64,000 nucleotides of DNA from Talinum fruticosum. Taxonomy: Eukaryota; Streptophyta; Magnoliopsida; Caryophyllales; Talinaceae. The DNA lies in NCBI GenBank assembly GCA_021018815.1, contig JAITYX010000012.1, positions 248,001 to 312,000 on the forward strand, written 5' to 3'. Shown here piece after piece: positions 55,452 to 64,000 of the stretch. The position numbers and the translations under genes are program-made. Below the pieces are notes generated by a model, which searched no databases, had not been told where the DNA came from, and saw only the letters and a program-made list of their open reading frames with translations. The first letter of the stretch is position 1. Each line of letters opens with the position of its first letter.

Positions 55452-55499
55452 CTCGTAGAAACCATGACCTTGGGCTCGACCGGGCTGACCGAGTTTCCC
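55452..55499 (-). repeat. GypG 5' LTR remnant
   Basis: About 50 bases, with AGAAACCATGACCTTGGGCT and GAGTTTCCCAATG, match the LTR end of GypE at 17,689-17,735. The rest of the LTR is replaced by a copia LTR at about 55,500. Confidence 0.65.
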
Positions 55500-55809
55500 A
55501 ATGAATGTCGAGTTTTAGAAAAGCATTGTAAGGAGTTGTCTAAGGGAGCAATTCTAATTCAGTCAGTCTGTTGTATTTAGAGGAATTAAAAAGTGGATTT
55601 GACTTGGTGCCTGGATTAGCACTCGTCCGTGGTTTTCTACCCTAGGAGGGTTTCCACATATTATGAGTGTATACTTTTTTATTCGAATCTAGACTCGGAT
55701 TCAATTGTTTACCCTTTTCAAGCTTAAAGTTTCTAAATTTGTTAAAATTTTCTCATCACCCTATTAACACCCCTAGGGTGACTTCGACTCTCCAAGAGCA
55801 AACCATCAA
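55500..55809 (+). repeat. CopD 5' LTR, last 310 bp
   Basis: The sequence from about GTCGAGTTTTAGAAAAGCAT to AAACCATCA matches the end of the isolated LTR (40,590-40,899), including CACTCGTCCGTGGTTTTCTA. The first 1.1 kb or so and its TATA box are missing. Confidence 0.85.
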
Positions 55810-55810
55810 T

Positions 55811-55823
55811 TAGTATCAAAGCC
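55811..55823 (+). other. Primer binding site of CopD
   Basis: TTAGTATCAAAGC lies one base inside the LTR end. It corresponds to the Met-tRNA site, with a G-to-A change in TGGTAT. Confidence 0.8.
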
Positions 55824-55868
55824 TAGCCTTTTAAGAAGGGTCTAATAATCTAAAGGTCTAAAGATCAT

Positions 55869-56791
55869 ATGGCTCAAAACATTAGAGAGTTTGATGAAGG
55901 AAGGTCATCCACCGGACCACCAAAGTTAAAAGGATCAAACTTCGTGCACTCGCAAGAAGTTAATGGAATGCTTGCTGCTGGAGAATGATGAAGATGTTTG
56001 GAACATCATCCAAGAAGGCAACTACATTCCAATGAAGATAGAAGGTATAAGATATGTGCCTAAGGAAAAGTTCACAAAGAACTTTAAAGCAATGAACATT
56101 CCGACGTGTGCTATCGACTTAGAAGAGTACAACAGAGTGTCAGCCTGTGACATAGCCAAAGATGTGTGGGACCCTCTTGTCAAGACATACGAAGGTACAA
56201 GCCAAGTGAAACAGGAAAAGATAAGCCAATATCTTCACAAATATGAGTTGTTCAAGATGGAGCCGAAGAAAACATTATTCGGATGTTTATACGCTTCACT
56301 GAGATTACAAACAATCCGAAATCTCTGGGTAGGAAGATTTCTCACGAAGAAATATGCAGAAAAATTGTAAGTCTACCAAAGAGAAGATGGGGTCACAAGG
56401 TGACAGCCATCAAGGGAGCTCAAAACCTCTCTTAACTAAAGCTAGACGAACTGATTGGTAAGCTCCTTACCCATGAAATTCACCTACAAGAAGAGGTTGC
56501 GGAGTTCAAGCACCAAAAAGAACATTGTGCTCAAGGCCTCGGAAATCATAACGAAAAGTCTAAGTTCTTCGGACTCGGAAGAAGATCCAATGGCACTCAT
56601 TGCCCGAGGCTTCAAAAGAATGATGAAGCATAAGAAATGGGAAAAGAGACCAAAGGAAGAGTTCTACAAGTAGGATAAATACGTAAAAGGTAAATATTCT
56701 TCTTCTTCAAAGTTATCATTTATTAAGAACTCTTGGTCTTTTGAATGTGGTAGCAAAGATCACATAGTCAAGGACTCGTCCAAAGAGAAAG
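55869..56791 (+). pseudogene. CopD gag, first part
   Basis: It starts MAQNIREFDEGRSSTGPPK. A frame change follows and then the gag core (55,963-56,370): FTKNFKAMNIPTCAIDLEEY and VWDPLVKTYEGTS. Another change leads to EEDPMALIARGFKRMMKHKK (56,590-56,640) and the knuckle (about 56,740), where the first Cys reads Ser (TCT) and the last reads Ser (TCG). It is cut at 56,791 by a Tekay-like LTR and resumes at 59,988. Confidence 0.87.
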
Positions 56792-59700
56792 TGTAATACC
56801 CGAAATTTTAAAGAAAGTAGTCGAAAAGCATAGAATTATGGAGTATTTTTCCCCGCAACTAGGGGGTTGAGTGGCCGATTTTATTTACGGCCGGACATAT
56901 TACGTTAGAATTCCTTTGGAGGCTGGTGGCGAATAAATAAAATCAAGGAAATTGCTTTCCTTTTTCATCTCGAGCTGAACCGTTGGGTGATTAAGAATTG
57001 TCGTGGCCGGCATATTAAAATAAGTTAGGACGCTAGATAGCGTAAGAGGACGAAGGGAGGAGATATGGAATTGTCGTCTATGGGCCGGTGGTTATTTTCA
57101 CCGAATTATGAAGAGATAATTAAGCCTATTTGGGGGCCCAATTAGGAATAGGAACCGCCAATTAAGCGGTGGAGAGAGAGAGAGGCAGGAAAAGAAGGAG
57201 GGGGTCGGGGAAAAGAAAGAGCAGAAGCAGAGCAAACAGAACAGGGGAGGGGAGAGGACCACCGAACGGAAGAGAGAGAGAGAGGGAGGCGAGCGCGCGG
57301 CGAAGGAGACCGCGAGGACGGGCGACCACCGCGGGACCCAAGGCGGCGGTCGGCGACGCAAGTAGCGCGAGCGAAGAGGAAAAGAGAGCGAGAGACCAGG
57401 GCGAGAGGGAAGGCGGAGGTCGGACTCGAGGCAAGGACAGACGCGAGAGGCACCGAGAGGCCGGAAACAGGGGGAAAGTAGCGGCTGCCCGGGAGGAAGA
57501 CCGGCGGCGAGCGCGCGAGGTCTGGTCGAGAGATAACCGAGGCCAGGAACAACGAACCGAAACAGAGGAAGTGAGGAACGGGAGCCGAGGGCAACCGGAA
57601 GGCGGGACCGCAACCGGCGACGACGACCGACGCAGGGGAAGGCGGCGAAACCGAGGCTAGCAGCAGGGAAAGAGAAACGAAAGAAGGAACTGAATCGGGG
57701 AGCTCGAACCTCAACAAACCACAAACCTCCAATCCCCGAATCGAGGTGGGTAGTCTTATACTCTAAACTATTAGTAATTTCGAAACCCCAATGGATTTAT
57801 TGTGAATGTTGAATGTGTTCCGTCAATATTGAATTGTTGTGAACGTTGAGTATCCGTATTGCAGTAATAGACCTAATCGGTGTTTAAGATTGAAATAAGA
57901 GCTTAGAATGGATTTAAGGAATTGAGAGGGCTGAATCGTGAAATGAAAGGAGTTACTTGGGTTAAATAGTAGAACTTGGGTTAAATAGTAGAACTAAATT
58001 GGGAATTTCGAAGGGATTAATAGTTACTTAAGGTTGAATTGGAGCATGCTGATTCGAAGAGGTTAGGTTGCATATGTCAAATGAGTAATATTGAAGTTTC
58101 GGTTAGCTATTAAGGATGAAAAGTTGGGACATTGATATGAATTATGAGTTAATTAAGTCTTGGAGATTCTTGAACTGCGATATTAAAGAGCTAATTACGA
58201 ACATTGGGGAATGGTAGGTCGAAGTATAAAGAGAAGTATGAATTCGTATTGAGTGATGCGCAATTGGGATATGTAAGTGAGAAATGGGTGATTGTGGGAT
58301 TAATTACATTCGAAGTATATTTAAATCCTCGAGGTTGAACCGAGCGTGAAGATAAGCGAAGGTAACGGAAACCGAATAATGGAAAAGTGATTAAGAGTTA
58401 CATAACTAAGGACGGACGAGTAAGAGTTAAGTAATGAGTTAGAGACATACAACGGGAATTTGAGGCGGTGAATGGTAAGGTTAAGTTGAGGAACTGGAGT
58501 AAAAACGAGGAGTTGAGGAAAGTTGAGATGTGAGCAAACAAAGTGGATTCACAGGGTAGAGACATAAAGCGAGGAATGGAGGTGAAGAGAATGAATTGTG
58601 ACGAATTGAATGTAACTTAAGTGATATGTATTTGTGGTTATTGTGGCTCGTAAAGTGGAGATAATCGTATTCAATTGATGAATTGAGAAAGACATAGTTG
58701 GAAAAGAGTCGAGAATGAATGCTTGCATTGAATGGAGATTATTCGTGCTATGTGATTGCTTTACGTGATGCTCAAAATAGTTTCGAAAGGAGTTTTGTAT
58801 TTTACGTGAAATGATTCTTGAAAGCAATTTCTTGTGAACTGCCTTTCGAACGTGAATGTGTTTTAAAGAAGCAAAGCTGATTTGAGAAAGTGAATTTATA
58901 AGGGTGACACGTGGTGTCATGCCTTCCTTGATACCAAATCAATTGAAAAAGTTGTGAAGTGAATGTGATGAATGAGAATGTGCAAAGAGTTTTGAATCAA
59001 CGAGGCTACGGATTGTTTAGCATACCGAAGGGTTCGAACTGGGGACGCCCAGCTAGAAACTTCGAGGGAAGGTTTCTAGCAGGGGTCCTGCAGAGGCGAG
59101 GATGCCCGCTCCGAGACTTCCTAGAAGATAGATGCCGGGAGCCTTTTATCCGGGGTCGCGCCTCAGCGAAATAAGAGAAATATGAGAAATCGGAGATATT
59201 ACGTGAAATTATGAGAAAAGAAGTGCTAGTTCGAATCCTCGAAGGCCCGAAAAGTTAATTCAACCCCAAAAGAATTGTTCATGAATGTGATTATGTGCTT
59301 TTAAGTGATTAAAGAGTCTTGATCTTTTTCATTGCAAGAGATTTCAGTGAAAAGTATATAGATTTGTATTACGTTATTATGTTTTCGCAGATTTCATTAT
59401 TATGAGTATTATGTGTAAAGAATTTCCATTTTAAGGGTATAAGACTCCGGTGAGCCCGTTGATTATTGCTCACCCCCACAAATTGCCCCGTCCCCACCCA
59501 GTGTTGCGGGTACACTTTCGAAGCATAATCCACACTTAACACGCTTCGGACTCCTGCCGATTGTTGACGGTTGAAGTGACCCAAGTGGCTGTCATGCATT
59601 GTCTTATTTCTAAATGATTGTACTTGTAATTTAGTGCATATAGTTGTACCAAATGTATAGTAACCCAGTTAGATTGTTTTAAGTTTTACCGCATGATTGG

Positions 59701-59987
59701 TTAAACTCCGGCATGTGGCCGTTGAGTTGTGTACTCCGAGCGTGTGGCTCGTCGAATTTTATTATGTTTTTATGCAGGATTGTAAGGCTTTAAGCCTATG
59801 GGTTAGTCCATGTTACAAACGGAACTCGCCGAAATTTTTAGAGAATCTCAGCTTCTTTTGGGAAAACCACCGAGTGTTACTTTTAAGTTGAGTTTAGACA
59901 GACCAAACCAACACCGAGAAGAGCCTTGGGAGTTCCTCTAGGGAACTCGGCGATGTAATACTCCCAGGGGGTGTTTTGGGGTGTTAC
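56792..59987 (+). repeat. Tekay-like solo LTR of 3.2 kb
   Basis: It begins TGTAATACCCGAAATTTT and ends GGGGTGTTAC, and is flanked by GAGAAAG on both sides (56,785-56,791 and 59,988-59,994). A GA-rich, GC-rich block (57,170-57,660) is followed by ATCGAGGTGGGTAG, a possible splice donor or leader. No gag, pol, primer site or polypurine tract is found, so it is a solo LTR. It matches the split LTR at 18,380-30,450. Tekay/chromovirus identity is inferred from length and termini. ORFs of 208, 196 and 163 codons over the GA-rich block are low-complexity artefacts. Confidence 0.8.
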
Positions 59988-60890
59988 GAGAAAGAAGGAC
60001 AGAAAGAAGAAGAAGGCTATGATGGCCACATGGAGCGATGAAGACTCATCTAAAGAAGATGATGATTCCGATGACTCAAAGTGTCTAATGGCACTAACGA
60101 GACTTAAAAGTCGAATCTAAGTCGAGATGCCGACAACTCGGACAATCGAGGAGACAAGTGCTGAGGAGGTAATTGAATACTTTCGAAGTTCTCCAAAGTT
60201 GATTTGGCTAAATATATTTATACTTTATAAGAAAAGTCCAATTCGATTCTTCTCGGTTCAAAGAACAACTTAAATCTCTTACTTCCGACAATGAATCTGT
60301 TTGAAAAATGAATTGCAAAAACTAAGACTAACTCTTAATGAACTCAAGAGTAGTACTCAAACTAATGAAACCGAGTATAACTCACTCAAAAGAGAAAATG
60401 AGCATCTAAAAAGAAAGCTCAATTAGTCTCAAGAGCTTGTTTTGAAATTCACTCAACGTACGAGGACCTTCTTTGAATCTTTGACTCGATCAACTCTATG
60501 CCGGGTTTATTCAATCCAATTGTACCACGTAATCTTAGAAAAACCTTGACATGGTTTTAGGCTCTCAGTATGTCTCCTTCAGAAAAGAAGGACTTGGTTT
60601 TAATGAAGAGGAGAAATCTAATTCCAACTCAAATCTTTTCAAAAGGATTCCGAACCGTGAAGTTCAAGAAGGTCGACCGTGGTCCTATTTATAAGAATGA
60701 AAGAAGGACTGAGCGCAGTCCAGTTTACAAGAGAAAACCCTCTCCACCTGTTTATAAAAGAAAAGATTTTCAAAAGAAAAAGACACAAGCCGAGTTTTCT
60801 AAAAGAAGACTCGGAATCGGACCATAGTCTTTCAAATCGGGTTCCCAAGAGTCTTCTTTCTCGAAAAGGACCATAGTAAAGGGAGTTACT
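59988..60890 (+). pseudogene. CopD gag, second part
   Basis: It resumes the gag frame after the LTR: AMMATWSDEDSSKEDD (about 60,018-60,062), acidic and coiled-coil segments, then the basic segment with repeated KRKPSPPVYKR units (60,570-60,827) before the protease. About 70-75 bases near 60,460-60,535 have no counterpart in CopC. The frame changes several times. Confidence 0.8.
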
Positions 60891-61500
60891 TGGGTTCGTT
60901 AAAGGAAGTGAGAAGGGTTAATGTGTTTCGACTTGCAGGAACTCAAAAAAGGATAAAAGGTCATTGGTACTTAAACAGTGGATGCTCACACCGCATACTC
61001 GGATCGGAAGAATTCGAACCGACCATGGAAGGCAATTCGACTAATCGGAATTTGCAAAGTTATAAAAGAATGGTATCTCTCACAACTTCTCAACATCCGA
61101 ACTCCTCAACGGAATGGAGTAGTGGAGAGAAAGAACCGAACTCTTGAAGAAATAGTAAGGACAATGATGATTGAACATGATCTACCTTACTATTTACGGG
61201 CTTAGGCGATCAACACAGACAAACTACACACCTGAACGGATGCCTCATCAAACCCATCATAAAGAAAGCTCCATACGAGCTTTACAAGGGAAAGAAGCCC
61301 AACATTTCATACTTCAAACCCTTTGGATATAAGTGCTTTGTTCACAATAATGGTAAGGATCACTCGACCAAGTTTGATGCTCGATCGGATGAAGGTATCA
61401 TTCTTGGTTACAAATCTCGCATAAGTATATTGTGTTTTTAATAAGAGAACTAACAAAGTGGAAGAAAGTATCCACGTTGTGTTTGATGAAATTGATTAGG
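60890..61500 (+). pseudogene. CopD protease and integrase remnant (internal deletion)
   Basis: Protease: HWYLNSGCSHRI at about 60,963-61,000, with Asn for the catalytic Asp. It then jumps straight into the integrase core at 61,010 (EFEPTMEGNSTNRN), skipping the sequence equal to CopC 22,830-23,533. The rest of protease, GAG-pre-integrase and the first integrase Asp are lost. Next are TPQRNGVVERKNRTLEEIVR (to 61,205), the KPFGYKCFVHNNGKDHSTKF stretch and RTNKVEESIHVVFDE. It is inactive. Confidence 0.86.
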
Positions 61501-62690
61501 GAAAAATGAATCAACCTTCTCGGATCCGAAACTCAATCGAGATGCGAGATGATCTTACTGAAGCTGAGCTCGAGATAGAGTCAAAAGAAAGCAACTCGGA
61601 ATGAGGCGGCTCGTAACATCATGACTTAGGCTGAACCAGCTCAGGAGCCAGCACGAGAATCGTTGAAGGACAAGCAAATGAGGAAACTCAGCATGCTCGG
61701 ACCACCGAAGATCAGCCAGTTCAACCTACAAACTTGGTGAACTAGAGAACAAGTGGAGCATTCAAATATGCTTTGAGTTATCCACTCGAGAACATATTGT
61801 CTAACATCAATAATGGGGTAAGAACTCATTCTTCTTTGCAAAACTTATGTGCATTCACTGCATTCATATCATTAAATGAACCCAAAAATACACTAGAGGA
61901 CATAAATGAACCCAAATGGGTAGAGGCCATAGAAGACGAACTTAATCAATTTGAGGGAAACCATGTCTAGACTCGACCAAACGACATTCCGATCAACCGG
62001 TTATAGCAATCAAATGGGTTTTCAAGAACAAAGCTGGATGACGATGGGTTGGTAGTAAGAAATAAGGCCAGACTTGTGGCTCAAGGTTACAATCAAGAAC
62101 AAGGGATTGATTGTGGGGAAACCTTTGGACCAGTTCTAGGATTGAAGCAATTAGAATCCTACTGGCATTTACATCAAGCATGAATATTAAATTGTATCAA
62201 AATGATGTCAAATGTGCTTTTATGAATGGTTTCATTCAAGAGGAAGTCTATGTTGAGCAACCCCTGGATTTGAAAACTTAGAATTTCCAAATCATGTTTT
62301 CAAATTGCAAAAGGCTCTATATGGTCTTAAACAAGCTCCCAGTGGTTGGTATGAAAGATCGAGCGGTTTCTTGGTTGAGAATGATTTCAAAAGAGCTCAG
62401 ATTGACAAAACTCTTTTCATAAAAACCAAGGGGAGAGATTTACTTATTGCTTAGATTTATGTTGATCATATTATTTTTGGAGCTACTAAAAAGAATCTCT
62501 ATCGAGAATTTTCTAAGTTGATGAGACAGGAATTCTAAATGAGCATGATGGGAGAGCTTAATTTCTTTCTTGGTCTACAAATCGGACAAGATAAAGATGA
62601 CATCTATGTCCATCAATCTAAGTATACCAAGGAGTTGTTGAAGAAGTACAAGCTTCAAGATGTGAAACATGCAACGAACACCCATAAGTA
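61501..62690 (+). pseudogene. CopD linker and reverse transcriptase (broken)
   Basis: An acidic linker runs to about 61,990. RT: AIKWVFKNKA (about 62,010), YQNDVKCAFMNGF (about 62,193) with the first catalytic Asp, EEVYVEQPL (about 62,240), and the active-site box YVDHIIFGA at 62,458-62,484. The second Asp is His, and an in-frame TAG lies two codons before the box (62,452-62,454). LNFFLGLQIGQDKD and the helix before RNase H follow. It is inactive. Confidence 0.87.
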
Positions 62691-62696
62691 GCGAGC

Positions 62697-63368
62697 ATGA
62701 AACTCGAATCAAACGAAAACGATAAAGCGATGAGATCGAAACTCTATAGAGGTATGATTGGTTCCCTACTATATCTCATATCCAGTAGGCCGGACATTAT
62801 GTTTAGTGTATGTCTGTGTGCAAGATTTCAAGCTAATCCAAAAGAATCACATCTCACTATAGTGAAGAGAATTTTCGAGATATCTTGCAGGGACGCGAGA
62901 ATCTTGGTCTATGGTTTTCAAGAGACTCGGAACGGACCCTCACCTGGATACTCGGATGGTGATTATGCTGGTTACAAGGTTGATAGAAAGAGCACATCAG
63001 GAGCATGCCGGTTTCGGGTCAATCCCTTATATCTTGGCGCTCAAAGAAGCAAAACTCGGTTGCTCTATCAACTGTTGAAGCTGAGTATATTGCAGCTAGA
63101 GCGTGTTGTGCTCATATTCTATCGATCAAGTAACACTTGAAGGATCTTAGACTTTCATTCAAATCTATCCCAATCAAGTGTGATAATAAGAGTGCTATCA
63201 GCATCACTAAGAATCTCGTTCGAGCACTTAAAGACCATTCTGAGAAAGGTAATATTAAACTTGAATTCATTCCTACAAAATTTCGGTTAGTCGATATTTT
63301 CGAGTAAGCCACTTAGTGAGGACCAATTTTGCTTTATTAGGAATGTGTTTGGAATGATTAATGCATGA
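62697..63368 (+). pseudogene. CopD RNase H (broken)
   Basis: The open stretch 62,697-63,140 holds GMIGSLLYLISSRPDIMFS, GDYAGYKVDRKSTSGACRF and LLYQLLKLSILQLERV. The last part is frame-shifted: in the correct frame it would contain a VALST-like motif. The region from 63,160 to 63,300 contains the remaining helices. The stop is at 63,366-63,368 (GMINA), the same place as in CopC (25,924). Confidence 0.85.
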
Positions 63369-63766
63369 TTATGTGATTTTTATGTGAACTTGTCTTGCAT
63401 GATTATGTGTTATATGTTTTTCTTTCCCTTAATAACAATTGGTTTAGTTGACCAAGTGAAATTCGGATAGGAGTTATTCTGTGTTCGAGTTTTCGAGTCA
63501 CTCAAAAACCATATTGAGTGAGACTTAGTTTTCGAGCAAAATGAACATCAACCTTCGAAATCATCTCTAGACAAGTAGAGAATTTCATAAATTTCTTTTA
63601 AAATTTCTTTCTCTCTCTCTCTCTACCGAGTGCATCAATCAAAGAACTAGCCATTGGGAGAAAGTCATTCGAATTCTAACCGTTGGAGAGCACAAACATC
63701 ACACCTATCCGAGGCGACCGTTGGAGGTTCAAGTTAGACCGAATGTTAAAGGACATTCCTTTTCGC
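63369..63766 (+). other. CopD spacer before the second ORF
   Basis: Noncoding. It is aligned with CopC 25,927-26,327, e.g. the GATTATGTGTTAT block near 63,399. Confidence 0.65.
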
Positions 63767-63774
63767 TATAAATA
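63767..63774 (+). promoter_or_regulatory. Putative internal promoter (TATA box) for the CopD second ORF
   Basis: TATAAATA, preceded by CGC, lies 142 bases before the ATG at 63,909. It is the counterpart of 26,328-26,336 in CopC. A pyrimidine-rich leader follows. Use is inferred from conservation and position. Confidence 0.55.
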
Positions 63775-63908
63775 ACATCTCTTGACCTTCATTTCGTTAC
63801 ATTACTCTCGCTTAATTACACTCTAAGATTACTCGGTCTCGCTCTCAAAACTCTCAGCACTCACTCTCTCATTTTCTTTCTCTCTCTCTCTTTCTCAAAT
63901 CTTTTGTC

Positions 63909-64000
63909 ATGCCTAAAAGAGGTTCAACATAAGATTTTCTAGGGTTTGCGACCAAGAAAACCTCGCACCAAACAAACTTAAGAGGGTACCTCTAACCCTT
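63909..64000 (+). pseudogene. CopD second ORF, start only
   Basis: It opens ATGCCTAAAAGAGG (MPKRG), like the CopC ORF (MPKRS). The frame soon meets a stop (TCAACATAAG) but similarity continues (AGGGTTTGCGACCAAGAAAA versus AGGCTCTGCCACAAAGAAAC). The rest lies beyond the window. Confidence 0.65.

Noticed and set aside
57098..57724. Long minus-strand ORFs (208, 196 and 90 codons) and a plus-strand ORF of 163 codons
   Set aside because: All lie over a GA-rich, GC-rich low-complexity block of an LTR. Residues are mostly Ser, Pro, Leu, Arg or Glu, with several frames open at once and no domain.
58920..58945. TTGATACCAAAT, resembling a reversed Met-tRNA primer site in the Tekay-like LTR
   Set aside because: It lies inside the LTR, is in the wrong orientation and no gag or pol follows on either side.
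1..64000. tRNA, rRNA, snoRNA or host protein genes, and CRISPR arrays
   Set aside because: I looked for tRNA-like A and B boxes near plausible stems, rRNA-like conserved stretches and non-transposon domains, and found none that I could support. Regularly spaced repeats were limited to the 43-bp minisatellite.

Overview
This is plant nuclear DNA: a block made almost entirely of nested, decayed transposable elements. The families present are found together in flowering plants: SIRE-like Ty1/copia elements with a downstream second ORF, Tat-like Ty3/gypsy elements with an extra archaeal-type RNase H and an antisense plant-mobile-domain ORF, Tekay-like long LTRs, and an En/Spm (CACTA) transposon. 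I see no convincing host gene, rRNA, tRNA or CRISPR array. Every coding region is broken by stops, frameshifts or deletions, so nearly all are called pseudogenes. The gene density suggests pericentromeric or other heterochromatic DNA. No species is claimed.

Left half (1-31,259), elements inside elements. The outermost is a Tat-like gypsy, GypF (+), whose reverse transcriptase is cut at 31,259/31,260 by a second Tat-like gypsy, GypE (-, 13,350-31,259 plus a part beyond the left edge). GypE has two separate insertions. A copia element, CopB (-), lies in its RNase H region (1-13,349). CopB itself is split by the complete copia CopA (-, 538-9,186; LTRs of 1,581 and 1,585 bp; 5-bp target duplication AGCTT). 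The 5' LTR of GypE is split by a Tekay-like LTR (18,380 to about 30,450), which is in turn split by copia CopC (+, 20,024-29,829).

Middle (31,260-43,475). GypF continues with RT, RNase H, archaeal-type RNase H and integrase. Downstream on the opposite strand is a broken plant-mobile-domain ORF with its own TATA box, then an isolated copia LTR, then GypF's probable 3' LTR. That LTR lies tail to tail with a minus-strand LTR of the same family.

Right part (43,476-64,000). A decayed CACTA element (about 43,476-50,751) encodes a TNP2-type transposase and carries a roughly 630-bp near-perfect inverted repeat. It is followed by GypG (-), a gag-only Tat-like element with a 43-44 bp minisatellite behind its polypurine tract. 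Last is copia CopD (+), whose gag is split by a 3.2-kb Tekay-like solo LTR, and whose second ORF starts just before the window ends.

Two points affect interpretation. First, paired copies repeatedly differ by CTG versus CTCG or CG (and CAG versus CGAG), which looks like a systematic consensus error and could inflate the number of frameshifts. Second, the second ORF of the copia elements has its own TATA box and pyrimidine-rich leader in both copies where that region survives.
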